Part shown: positions 36,201-46,000 of the stretch, piece by piece
Layout: every line of letters begins with the position of its first letter
Numbering within the stretch: the first letter of the stretch is position 1
Program-made: the position numbers and the translations under genes
The notes under the pieces: generated by a model
What the model was told of the DNA's origin: nothing
The model's input: the letters and a program-made list of their open reading frames with translations, nothing else
Databases searched by the model: none
Source: Gordionus sp. m RMFG-2023
Lineage: Eukaryota; Nematomorpha; Gordioida; Chordodea; Parachordodidae
NCBI RefSeq assembly: GCF_954871325.1
Contig: NC_088776.1
Location: forward strand, 41,930,569-41,994,568
Length of the DNA stretch: 64,000 nt
Reading direction: 5' to 3'

Positions 36201-38199
36201 TCTAGCTAGCACTTATAATTTCAGATTTCGTTAAAAATATCGTGCTTTTTCAACAGCCCTATAAAAAAATATCGAATTAGATCGGACCTATTTCTAGAAT
36301 ATAATTTCTAATAGGATGGAATTGGCTTACGGTTCTTTAAAAAAAATGATCGAATCAGTCGGACAAAATTGTTCTCGGATTGGGTAAGACCTTAAAAAAA
36401 TCCGATACAGGGCTTTATTAATTAGTGATGTTTTTCATAAAATATACTATTTGCAATAATCGGTAATAAGCTTATTTAAATCATAACAAATTTAAAACTA
36501 TTACCAAACGAAGTTTCTTTTAAATTTTAAAATATATTATCTACAAACTATATTTATATAAATAACTATATAATCAAGCCAAAGTCAATGTTTTGGACCA
36601 TCATTGTTGGAGAGCTGGCTTGATACAGATAACCCGGGATGGGTCCATTCCGATCTTTACAATGAAAAAAAAGAATTCTATAACAGTTTCAGTTACAGAA
36701 TTATGTTTGCTAATGAAGATTACGTCGTATTGTATTCTTGTAATAAAATTCTTTCTAGTGGCAAATGTCAGTGGTCTTATCCAAACGTCATAATAAATGG
36801 GTAAGTAAATATTATTATTTAAAGAATACGCTTTAATATGTAAAATCCATTGTTGAAAATATATGTTTTTTTTCTGAAATATAATGAAGATTTTATATTA
36901 AACTTCAGAAACCTGCATGCCATTATATTAAAGCCCAGTCGTAGAAATAGTATGATTTTATTAATCAGGGCCTGGCCTAAAATATAACTCAAAAAATATC
37001 TAAAATCAAAGCCAAGCTCTAAAATGGAAAAAAAACAACTAAACGGCATAAAAATGGGTAACTATGCTTCAATATGGATAAATTCTTTTAAAATATCTAT
37101 TATATTTTTAATTGGTCCAGCAGTTTTTGGTTGCTTAAACTTTCCCTATACATTTATACCATGAAATAAAATTTTCTAAAAACAAAGACTGTATTTGATT
37201 TTAGTACTAGCGAGATATTTAATGTGTGTATTCTTGCAGAGCAGGCCAGTGGCGTGGACCGAAAGTAATATCATAATAATATAGGCCCTGCTTGTGACCC
37301 GAAAAATATTACTGTTATATTTCCTGCCTTTTCTTCCTTTTTTTGCATAAGTGATGGTCACAATTATAAAATAAATTTTAAAAAAATCAGGAGGTTGGAA
37401 ATTTTTACTATTCATTTTAGTATCACATGTTCTGTTGTTATGATGTTGGATTTGGGCCTATTTTTTAAATTAACTCATTCAATATTGTAGCCAAAAAATA
37501 TTGCTTAAGTCTCAATATTTCGCTAATAGGTGTTCCAAACCTTTGTGCCATCCTTGAACAAAATCTTCAGGCTTCGTAATATTTTCTGATTTTTTTAAAT
37601 GAATTTAAATTATTTTTTAAAATGTTATGATGGATTTAGCATTCATTCTCTCGTCAATTTTTCTTTGAAATGATAAAATAAATATAAGCGCAAAATTATT
37701 TTAAATCACTAAATTTTATAAAACCTGCGCTAAGCTTAGAAATAAATAAACCCGACAGGGAAAAGGGATTTTATATTTTGCTATATATTTTTTTCATATT
37801 AGAACTTAAAAAAGTTATAATGTTTTTAACTTTTATATTTAAAAAAAATATATAATCCTTTGCTTTAAGTATTTAAGAAGATTAATATTTTTTCCCCCAT
37901 ATATTTCTATCAATAGGCGACCATATTTAGATGTTGATAGGGGGACTTGGTGCAAAATACTGAAGTTTATCAAGCATAAATTATGCATTGACCCTGGGAA
38001 TATTCGTATACAATCACATACAAAAGATTGCTTACACAAATTGAAAAGAGAAAAGGGTTTTTTGCTGGAGTCGAATTATACTAAGACTAGACATCCTACT
38101 ATGAATGCTAAAAACTCCTTTAAGAAATTGAATAAACGAAGCATCGATAACTTAAAAGAAATTCATAAATTTTGTATCAAGGAAATAAATTCGATATAA
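33227..38199 (+). CDS. Secreted lipocalin (apolipoprotein D/crustacyanin-like), five coding exons
   Basis: Exons at 33227-33287, 33366-33493, 33717-33841, 36585-36800 and 37917-38199 join in phase, with GT...AG introns, into about 270 residues ending in TAA. Residues 1-21 (MRKMNWLIQLNFIFFIHYIY) look like a signal peptide. The lipocalin motif G-x-W is at 66-68 (LMGMWKTYA). The second motif is NEDYVVLYSC at about 148-157 and a motif-3-like Arg follows at 178 (NGRPYLD). Cysteines at 48, 107, 157, 166, 189, 200 and 215 can form the family's disulfides. Lipocalins bind small hydrophobic ligands such as pigments or lipids outside the cell; the ligand here is unknown. A basic tail of about 55 residues after Cys215 is unusual. 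No stop or frameshift interrupts it, unlike everything else in the window. Confidence 0.8.
33366..33493 (+). CDS. Lipocalin exon 2
   Basis: Begins after ATTACAG, encodes NPRERYHTKN...ENDEASTCLDKDII...HTQN and ends AAT/GTAAAT in phase 0. The Cys-x-Asp-Lys region corresponds to the N-terminal cysteine of insect and crustacean lipocalins. Confidence 0.75.
33717..33841 (+). CDS. Lipocalin exon 3 (G-x-W motif)
   Basis: Begins after TTCCAATAG with CTT and encodes LMGMWKTYAHTIPPDEYLFE and further strands to KYAGY. It ends AT/GTAAGT, a strong donor. It carries the first structurally conserved region of the lipocalin fold. Confidence 0.8.
34158..34316. repeat. Small MITE in lipocalin intron 3
   Basis: The left end AAGGGCGTCACTAGCC and right end CCTCCTCCTAGTGAAGCT are roughly inverted, and AGGGGGCT-type words occur near both. 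G/C-rich edges resemble TTF-hAT termini. No coding frame. Confidence 0.4.
34378..34450 (+). repeat. Possible tRNA-derived SINE relic
   Basis: TGACGTTAAGGAGTAAAGTC resembles a degenerate tRNA A box with D-arm. GCGGTTTTGATTCCC, about 40 bases on, resembles a B box at the right spacing. No cloverleaf with paired acceptor ends is visible, so a functional tRNA is unlikely. Confidence 0.25.
34929..35317. mobile_element. Non-autonomous hAT relative in lipocalin intron 3
   Basis: The left end AGAGACTTGTAAGCCCCGG and right end CTTCTGCAAGTCTCT are inverted. Subterminal words such as GGGCGGGCC and CGGGCCGGATGCGG place it with the GGCCCGG-type elements. It is about 390 bp with no coding frame. The target duplication is not clear. 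Confidence 0.6.
35750..36411. repeat. GGGGAGACCGGGG MITE piece and an ATCGGA-type hAT derivative
   Basis: 35750-35860 aligns with the MITE at 29083-29581 but has no matching right end. From about 35977 to 36411 GGATCCGATCC, ATCGGACC and CCGATACAGGGC words suggest a decayed hAT derivative like the one at 11053. Both lie in lipocalin intron 3. Boundaries are approximate. Confidence 0.35.
36585..36800 (+). CDS. Lipocalin exon 4 (D-Y motif)
   Basis: Encodes QCFGPSLLESWLDTDNPGW, then YRIMFANEDYVVLYSCNKIL and GKCQWSYPNVIIN, ending GG/GTAAGT. The phase matches exon 3. The acceptor is AAAG at 36581-36584; CAAG six bases earlier would add two residues in the same frame, so the 5' edge is uncertain. 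The preceding intron is 2.7 kb and a small missed exon cannot be ruled out. Confidence 0.75.
37425..37640. repeat. MITE copy in lipocalin intron 4 (family of 10121)
   Basis: Shares AAAAAATATTGCTTAAG, CCAAACCTTTGTGCCATCC and AAATCTTCAGGCTTCG with the cores at 10.2 kb and 54.0 kb, in the same order. The edges are TGTTATGATGTTGG-like and TTTTAAAATGTTATGATGG. Non-coding. Confidence 0.5.
37917..38199 (+). CDS. Lipocalin exon 5 (C-terminus)
   Basis: Begins after ATCAATAG and encodes RPYLDVDRGTWCKILKFIKH, then LCIDPGNIRIQSHTKDCLHK and a basic tail ending KEINSI-TAA. The Cys-rich helix region fits the C-terminal lipocalin disulfide. The tail beyond it is extra relative to typical family length. Confidence 0.75.
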
Positions 38200-38248
38200 A
38201 GGTCCGATTTTTTGAAACCCTATTCGATATTTATAAATTATACACTAA

Positions 38249-38254
38249 AATAAA
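38249..38254 (+). terminator. Possible poly(A) signal of the lipocalin gene
   Basis: AATAAA, 50 bases after the stop codon. The motif is common by chance in this AT-rich sequence, so support is positional. Confidence 0.35.
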
Positions 38255-38532
38255 TTTAATAGATAAGTTGATATAGATTTCTTTGTAACACATTATAATT
38301 ATATTATATGATAAATATTAAAAAATTTATAATACAACTAATAATTTGTCTATAAATTTTATTTCATTTCAATATGTTAAATGTTTCAAAGACTCAATAT
38401 AATATTAGGTCATAAAAATTTAACAATCTGCATAAAATATTTTTAAATTTTAATTCGGGACCTGGGATGAACGCTCCGAAAACCGAAATTTGAGTGAATT
38501 GAATAAATTTGAACAGAACCAAAGCATTGTTC

Positions 38533-38708
38533 CCAGGCACGTGCGGGGGGGGGGAGGGGGAATTGAAAGTTATATTCTCATTATATTTTATCATACCTAT
38601 GAATTAAAATAATTTTTTCATAAATCATTATATCTAAGAATTATTAGATTATCTAAAAGTATAACTTTTCCATTGGCCCCCTTCAACCCCCATTAATCGC
38701 ACCTGATT
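38533..38708. repeat. Short MITE with G-run ends
   Basis: Left CCAGGCACGTGCGGGG and right TTAATCGCACCTG are roughly inverted. A run of ten G (38545-38554) and a second G run follow the left end, and GGCCCCCTTCAACCCCC precedes the right. Non-coding, about 175 bp. Confidence 0.4.
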
Positions 38709-39790
38709 GGCTAATACTATATAATCTTCACAATAGATTGTTTGAATTTAAACTTAGAAAAATTTAACACAAATTTGATTCAATTGTCTCATATCTTATT
38801 AGTAACTCCATATAACCATGAATGTTGAAATGCGTTTTCCTTTTTCCACAAATATATTTATATCACAAGTATACAAGTATGAGTTATAATCATTTAAAGA
38901 ATATTTTAATACTAAATGTACATAAGACAGATTAACAGGCAAATATGCGCGACCAAAAGTGCTCTTCATTTTTATTTACAGTTAATGACCAATTTGTCTA
39001 TATATTTATATTCATAATTGTTATAACTTTAAAAACAAATGGTATCTTAAAATAATATTTTAAAATTAAATTAATTAAAATTATTTTCAAATAATTTATA
39101 TCATTTTTAACCATAAAATATTAAAATTTATTTAGTTAATAATGCATATATGCGAATATTAATATAATATTTTCTGTTTATAATAAAATATTAGATAACG
39201 TCATAAATTATCCATATATTCCCTGCCATTTTGACTTAAAAATTATTTTAAACTTGGACCTGGGTTCGAATCCAAAAAGGATGAGTTTTCTGAAGCTAAC
39301 TCAAATGGCTGTGTGGAGTATGATATATAGGCAGCCCATGGCCCAGGTTTAAGTTGGAGGTGGGGGGGGGTCAAAGTTTATTTAGGGGAAAATATTTTTT
39401 GGAGAGGTTAATTCTAAATTTAAAATCATTAAAAACCAATTTGGAGGCCATTGGGTAAAAAATGAGAGTGGGGGGAGGGCATCCCTGTGGCTACAGGGCT
39501 ATATATAATAGATCTGGTGATGGCATGATTCCGTCAATATATTTAAATAAAAATGAATTATATTTAATTTTAATAAAATTTGTAAATTTTATGTATAATT
39601 TGTTTAAAATCTTTTAGTTAATAACCAAAAAAAATATGAAAAGTATTATCTTTATATTTTATTTAATTATGAGTAATTATACTTAGGTAGTAATCAGAGT
39701 TACAAAACATCTGGGAGCAGTTTTACTTTGTTGGTGCCAATTTTATTTTCTCCACGAGAGAAAGTAAATATTTCAAACTGTATTGTATAG
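38709..39790. other. Intergenic; tRNA B-box-like word and G runs
   Basis: GGGTTCGAATCC at about 39251-39262 is a perfect tRNA B box, but no A box or cloverleaf accompanies it, so it may be a SINE fragment. G-rich patches at 39350-39372 and 39468-39482 resemble hAT termini. The end (39727-39780) has an ATTTTATTTTCTCCACGAGA word related to the tandem array downstream. Confidence 0.35.
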
Positions 39791-40204
39791 TAGAGATCTG
39801 CAAAATTAGGCCCGGCCCGAGTGGGCTTCGGGCCGGGCTCGAGCCCAATTCTATTTAAAATAATTGGGTTCAGGCCGGGCCTAATATTTAAAAAAAAATC
39901 GAGCCGGGTCAGGTCGGATTTTGGAAATTATTTTATATATATCTAAATTTATCAATTTTATATTGAATTTTTAATGTAAAATAAAAATATTTGATTTTAC
40001 CTATTAAAACTAAACGACATATAACATATGTCTTTTATTTTGAGTAATTATAAAGATTAATTTCTATATTTAAATAAATTTGGGCCGGGCTGGGTAGGTA
40101 AATTTTTTTTAAAAAAAATTTCGGGTTCGGGTCGGCAAAACTTTTCTAAAATAAAATTTCGGACCGGGCCGGGCTCGAAAAATTAGGCCCGATGCAAATC
40201 ACTA
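39791..40204. mobile_element. GGCCCGG-type hAT MITE, copy A
   Basis: 414 bp with TAGAGATCTGCA at the left and TGCAAATCACTA at the right as inverted ends, and GGCCCGGCCC/GGGCCGGGC arrays next to each. The middle is A/T-rich and very similar to the 50759-51164 copy, sharing AAACTAAACGACATATAACA and TTTTGAGTAATTATAAA. Non-coding. It appears to sit within a tandem array (39727-39780 and 40296-40640). Confidence 0.75.
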
Positions 40205-40295
40205 ATAGAATAAAAAATTTGTTGTAAATGCATATTGAAAAATAATAATTTTTTAAACAATTCACTATCTAGTAACCAAGTCGTTTAAAACATTT

Positions 40296-40640
40296 AACTT
40301 TTTTACCTCAGGAGAAAATAAAATTAACACTCATCATTTCAAATTATCCTCAAATATTTTGTAATACTCATCTACTACCCACAATATTTCCTCTGGTCCA
40401 AACACAAGTATCTATTTTAGTTTTCCCTCCTGGAGTAAAATATAATTAGCACTAACAACTTCAAGCGATTTTCAATGGTGTTGCAATAAGGTTTTACTGC
40501 CCAAATATTTTATTCGGTCCAAACCCAGATTGAATTATCATTTTTTTTCTCCTTCTGGAGAAAATAATATTATCATCAATTTTAATTTGCATCCAAAGGT
40601 TTAGTAATAATCTAACACATAAAACTCTATATTTTATATT
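40296..40640. repeat. Degenerate tandem array, unit about 125 bp
   Basis: Three units each start near a TTTT(C/A)CCTCCTGGAG-AAAATA-like word (40309, 40429, 40548). Each then carries ACT-x-A-x-x-A-x-TTCAA, a CAAATATTTT word and GGTCCAAAC. Units are diverged. A possible fourth piece lies before the MITE at 39791, which would mean the MITE landed inside the array. Confidence 0.5.
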
Positions 40641-41757
40641 TCCAAATTGCCTAAAGTTTTCACATGTTTAGGAATATTATTAACATCTTTTATCATCAAA
40701 TAAGTATTAAATATTTTATAAACATAATGATATTATATTAATGTAATTGTACATTTTTAATTGAAAAACAATCCCTTCTTTATTTTGATTGCATAATAAA
40801 TATTCAATAGAAATAGGAGAATTCCATTGCATCCGTTTTGACTACATTTACTAGCTGTAACCCTGCTTCCTCACAAAGACTGCATATATCAAGTGAATGA
40901 TACAAATACAATTGATAGCAGACAATTACAATACAGAACACATAAAATATGATGTTTGAATAAAAAGAATTGTAAACATGCCCTTTCAGATGTACACAAA
41001 GTTGCTGAAAAAAATATGAAACCATATAAACAAAATAATGCTGCCAGAGATTGTATTTAAAATGGTTAATCCATAGCGTTCGCAGGAATTTGGTGTGGGG
41101 GGGGGGGATAATTAAAATTTTTTAAAATAAAATTATTGTTATTTAAAAATATCAAGCATAAATTTATTAAGACTAATAACTATTTCTAATATACAAATTT
41201 AAATTAATATGAATTATAAAAAATTAAATCGGCATATAAATACTTTAAATAAATCTGAATTATAAAATATTAAGTGGATATAACCAGGATATGATGACTA
41301 TAAAATAAATAATCCATAATAGAAATTTAAATTTTTTTGAGCTTTTAAAATTTATATATAAAGTATAAAAAATCTAAATGTTGGAAATATGAATAATTAT
41401 ATTTTTTATGTAAAAGAAAAATATATAAGACATTAAAAAATGATAGCACAAAAATATTATAGAAACATTATATTTTTATAATGTAAAATCCAATCTTCGT
41501 TGGGAGGGAGCTAATTTTTCAATTATCTCATCCGTGTTTGGCGTCAAATGCCTATGAATATTCAAAAGGGCCAGACCATTCAACCTACTTTCAGAAGTTG
41601 TACTTCTTAGGTAAGTTTTTAATCTTCTTAAAGAAGAGAATGTGTTGCTAATATATATAATAATTTCAATATATTGGGAAAATAATCTAAAAGATGTTTG
41701 AAATGATGCAAAGCATCATAGCATTTTTTGGGACTATATCAACCATAGTTAATCTTT

Positions 41758-42333
41758 TCATAGTTGGCATTCAGCTAACAAAGCATCATGAGATACATTA
41801 ATGTCTTCATGATAAAAATCTTCCAAATATTTTATTTTTTTTCTATCACCATCTGAAAAAGGTTCAGAGGGCTTTTGCGGAAGTAATATCTGCAGATTGA
41901 TAAGTGTTTCTTGATAAATTAAAAACCTTTCATTTACTTGGGTTATAAATGTATCCAAAAGAGGTATAAAGACATTTATTTTATAATATTCTTCTATTGA
42001 CTCTATATTAATATTTGGACGATAAGTTTCCCTTACTGTAAGTCGAGGGAGACATATATTGAACTCGTATAGCTCTGCTTTTGATTCAACATTAACATAT
42101 AAAATATGAAATTCCTCATCAGCATTAGCTCTAATTTCTTTGAGTTCTAATAAAATTGTCTCTGCTATTCTCATCATCTCAATCAAATCAATATCAGGTT
42201 TTTGAAAAGTATTACATAAAATAGTTGTATAATTAAATAATTTATTAATACATTCTAATGCGAAAAAAAAATTTGGTATAAGTATTGAATCCAGTAACTT
42301 GCTTGCTTCTGAAGAAATATCTTTTTCAGACAT
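41758..42333 (-). CDS. TTF-hAT transposase, C-terminal half (191-codon frame)
   Basis: Longest open frame in the window. It starts MSEKDISSEASKLLDSILIP and contains LLELKEIRANADEEFHILYV, SIEEYYKINVFIPLLDTFIT and FLIYQETLINLQILLPQKP. This is the helical region between the RNase-H insertion and the C-terminal dimer domain in ZMYM1-like hATs. The upstream catalytic parts are in other frames (42411-42707, 42778-43014), so this is a fragment of a dead transposase, not a host gene. Confidence 0.6.
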   Translation of the reverse strand: MSEKDISSEASKLLDSILIPNFFFALECINKLFNYTTILCNTFQKPDIDLIEMMRIAETILLELKEIRANADEEFHILYVNVESKAELYEFNICLPRLTVRETYRPNINIESIEEYYKINVFIPLLDTFITQVNERFLIYQETLINLQILLPQKPSEPFSDGDRKKIKYLEDFYHEDINVSHDALLAECQL

Positions 42334-43108
42334 TGTGATATTTCTATAAGAGCATTAATAATCGGCTCTTCTAACTCGATAAAAGCTGTTACTGCTTGAT
42401 GTCGAAGACTTTATCTTGTTGGACAAGCTTTTTGCAATTTTTTTCTCCTTGTTGGGCAAGGAGTTTCAGATATAATTCTGTTCAAAATATTTTGATTGGG
42501 GTATCTAAACCTCATAGATGCTAGATATTTTACCTGATATAAATATAAAAAATTTAATTTAATAATTAAAAACCTAAGCAATTTGATAAATGGTAAAGAA
42601 CATGAATCCGATATTGCTAAGTTGAGTGAATGGGGCAGCACAGTGGACATATATAGCTGTTGGGAATTTTTTTTTAATAAATGCCTGAAGCCCATTGAAT
42701 TGTCCACTCATTGCACGTGCTCCATCATACCCTTGCCCACGTATCATATTTATATTTAGCTATATTTTATAAAATAATTATATAATAAGATTAATTATTA
42801 CTTTTAATTTTTTAAGATTCACAAATATTACATCAACTAAAGCAGACCCAGTCATGCTTGAAACAGGAATAAATTGGAGAAACATTTCCTTGATAATGTT
42901 TTTATGAGTATCTACATATCGCGCACACAACGACATCTGCTCAATGCCAACAATGTCCGTGGTCTCATCTGCCAAAATTGAGAAGCATGGGGCAGAATTG
43001 ATTTCAACAATCAATTTTTCTAAAATGATATTGTTGCAAATATCAATTATCTCATTTTATATCCTAGGGCTGAGATAAGTAGCATTTTTATTGGTACTAA
43101 TGAGGCTC

Positions 43109-43984
43109 ACAATAGCCGAAGGAGTTCATCAAGGGTCGGCTCTCAGCCCACTTCTCTTCATTACAGTAATAGATGTATTAGCACAGTCTATACCTCAAAC
43201 AGTCCCGTGGAATATGATATTTGCAGATGATATTGTGATACTTGGCGAATCTAAGGATGAAATGAAATAAAGACTAGTGAGTTGGATAAATATCCTGAAA
43301 CGCACGGATTAAAAGTAAATAGAGAAAAGACGGAGTATATGGTGATAGGAGGAGATGAAACAGAGAGTATTGATATAAATGAATGGCAGATATCGGCAAT
43401 TGAAAGCTGCAAATATTTGGGCTCCACTACACAAACAAACGGCACAATAGAAAAAGAGATAAAGAGTAAGATTAATCAAGGATGGCTAAAGTGGAGATCT
43501 TTATCTGGAGTGCTATTTGATAAAAGAATCCCACACAAATTAAAGGGAAAAATTTACAGTTCCATAATACAACCAACTATTCTATATAGTTCGGAAATAT
43601 GGCCAACCAAAGAATCAGACGAGAGAAGTCTACAAACCATGGAGATGAGAATGCTGAGGATGATTGCTGGGGTAACAAGAAAGGATAAAGTGCGCAGTAC
43701 AAGAATACTATAAAGGTAGTGCCCCTTAAGACTAAGTTAATGGTAAATAGACTTAGGTGGTATGGGCACACAATGAGAAGGCCTATGAACATCATAGGAA
43801 ATAAGAGTTTGGAAGTGATGGGCAAATGTAAAAGAGGAAGGCCAAAACTTCAATGGGGTCATAAAGTTAGAGCCAATATAAAGAAGTATAAATTAGATAA
43901 AAGAGATTGTATTAATAACATAAAGTGGAGAGAGATGTTGAAGGAGCTTACCACCAGAAAAGGTGAAAGCTAAAGAGAAAAAAA
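43109..43984 (+). mobile_element. 5'-truncated LINE with target duplication, inside the TTF hAT
   Basis: AATGAGGCTC occurs at 43099-43108 and again at 43985-43994, just after an A-rich 3' end, the signature of target-primed insertion. The coding part begins inside the RT: GVHQGSALSPLLFITVIDVL, then WNMIFADDIVILGESKDEM (catalytic FADD, near 43205-43262). A long frame at 43282-43713 (LKVNREKTEYMVIGG, YLGSTTQTNGTIEKEI, ILYSSEIWPTKE) and a shifted one at 43719-43973 (VNRLRWYGHTMRRP, GRPKLQW) follow. It is RTE-like by RT style. One stop and one frameshift are evident, so it is fairly young compared with the LINEs at 4-8 kb. Confidence 0.85.
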
Positions 43985-46000
43985 AATGAGGCTCTCCATT
44001 AATACAGGATCTCCTTATGCTTTAAATTTTAAAAGTCCACGGAAATTACCTTCGTTATCATTATTATTAAATTTAAGCTTCCTGAATCCTTGTGGCCACG
44101 AAGTGCTAGGCCTTGCAAGCCACAATATAAAATAGCCTCAATAGTTAGTTTTATCTTGCCTCTATTTTCTTTTGCAATTTTAACCCTATTTTTATCAATT
44201 ATTGATGAAATGGGAATCATATCCCCCTTTGAATTGATTCTTTTGAGAAAATCACCAGTTCACAGCTTTTGTTTATTAAATTATCATACTATACTTTTTT
44301 GCTTTTTGGCATGATTTTCACCTTCAGCGTTTTATAAAAAAGTCTAATATCCATGACTAGAAATTTGAAAATTATAATACCGGGAAATTTAAAAATAATA
44401 GATAAATATTACGCCACAAAGAAAACTTGAAAATGAAATTAATTGATAAAGTAAATTAGTAAATGAAAAAGGTAATAATATAAAAATTTAAAAAGAAATA
44501 GATATGAATAATTATAATAAAATATAAAAATATAAAAAATAATATTTTTGAAAAATATGTCCGGCATCTGCATTTTGGCTTGGGGGGGGGGGATTAGTCC
44601 TTTTGCCCCCCCCCCCCCGCTGCGTACGCCAATGGGTTAATCACATTGATCGCAAAAGCAAATCGCCGATTTATAGATTTTGATAATAGATTTACAAGAG
44701 CATTTTAGATATGGGACATATTTTACATTCTAGGTATTCTGGTTTATTAATAAATGAAAGCATTTCCAAAGAAGTGTATATAAAAATTATAATATTATAA
44801 ATTTACAATCCACTATCTTGGTAGATGAATGAATCTGCAACATTGTTAGATAACCTAGCCTTGTTATGTAAAATCGGTATTGGGGACGCACTTTTGATGA
44901 ATCTGTTTTTATATTTCTAGACTTGATTGAACTGGAATCAAAAGATGCAGAGGTGATTATTCATACTCTATTGAATCTTCTTAAATCCGCTGGATATTAA
45001 AATTATTTGCAAAAAAAAATGGATTTCTTTTGTTAGTTGACAGTATCATGACTGGGAAGAAATCTCTATGCACTATATCCAACGGTCATACCCTGACATT
45101 GTTTACATCAACATTTATAGAATTAACGGTGTTCAAAGCAATGAAAAGTGTTACAGGCGTTAATCACTTTAAAGCCTTTATTGATACAATATATAATATA
45201 TATAGACAGTTTAACAAAAATTAAAATGCGTTGGATCAAATAGCATCTGATTTGGGGATTCATTTGCAAAAGATTGGAATGGTACTTGATATATGATGAG
45301 TGTCTAGTAGTCTTCGTAGTATTAAGGCAGTTTGAGATAACCATGGAGAACATGTATAGGCAAAAAATTCTAGCAACAGTGCAAAATTTAACGGGCTAAC
45401 AACTCGATTGGAAAGTGGTGAGTTTCTATCAGATCTCGTCTTGATATATGATGTTCTATTTGAATTATTCATTCTGTCTTTAAGGCTTCAGGCAAGAATA
45501 TCAGTTAACCTAAAGCTAAAAATCAAAAAAGCGAACGATATGTGTTCTAAAATCGTTTAAGGATATGCTTGATAGATTCTAAATCTCTTTCATAATTTTC
45601 AAATGAATGTTTATTTAATATTTCTAAATGAGAACATAAGAAAATAGCTCAGAAACTAGGTAAATAAATAAATTTAGATCGGTAATATTAAAAAAGATAG
45701 AAGACACTCTGGTATCAATGAATGTCAATTCATTACAGCCTGGATGTAAATTAATGTTTTTAGTAATTAAAAATACTATACTGGATTATACTGTTTATCT
45801 TTTTCGCTACCTTATTTGATATGAAATATTTATAAAAAGATGCAGACCCACATATTCATTATGTTTGGAGAAGAAATTAAATGACTTTGTTTCCGACTTG
45901 TGGACCTCTCAATAAATGGGATGAGGGAATATATTGATGATATAAATGGAAGTAATAATGGTTCCAGTGATCTGAAAGAGTTTCAAAATTGATCCCATAC

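Larger units (their letters stand above)
41072..44634 (-). mobile_element. TTF/DUF4371 hAT with exact 8 bp duplication
   Basis: GGTTAATC flanks both sides (41064-41071, 44635-44642). The ends CATAGCGTTCGCAGG and CTGCGTACGCCAATG are inverted, each beside runs of 11-13 G or C. On the minus strand, from 44220 down: NRGKIKLTIEAILYCGLQGL...LRGHKDSG (44029-44220, TTF/DUF4371 start), CFSILADETTDIVGIEQMSL (42778-43014, the catalytic DDE-type first Asp region) and the large frame 41758-42333 (SIEEYYKINVFIPLLDTFIT, RKKIKYLEDFYHEDI). This is the best-preserved copy of this family in the window, but frames are broken and a LINE interrupts it at 43109. It splits the KIAA1586-like hAT. Confidence 0.85.
40790..46000 (+). 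mobile_element. KIAA1586-like hAT remnant, split by a TTF hAT
   Basis: The N-terminal part near 40915-41040 gives CKHALSDVHKVAEKNMK. After the insertion (41072-44634) the frame resumes near 44655 with AKANRRFIDFDNRF. FLDLIELESKDAEVIIHTLL follows near 44920-44985, then FKAFIDTIYNIYRQFNKN near 45170-45222, GIHLQKIGMVLDI near 45257-45295 and DLVLIYDVLFELFILSLRLQ near 45435-45492. This order matches the E3-SUMO-ligase KIAA1586/ZBED-like hAT transposases of animals. Stops and frame changes occur between blocks, so the protein is dead. Neither terminus was identified. Confidence 0.7.

Noticed and set aside
36593-36793. 66-codon frame MDHHCWRAGL overlapping lipocalin exon 4
   Set aside because: Shadow frame; the overlapping frame carries the lipocalin motif and matches the phase of neighbouring exons.
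39251-39262. Perfect tRNA B box GGGTTCGAATCC
   Set aside because: No A box, no acceptor pairing and no cloverleaf around it, so not called as a tRNA gene.
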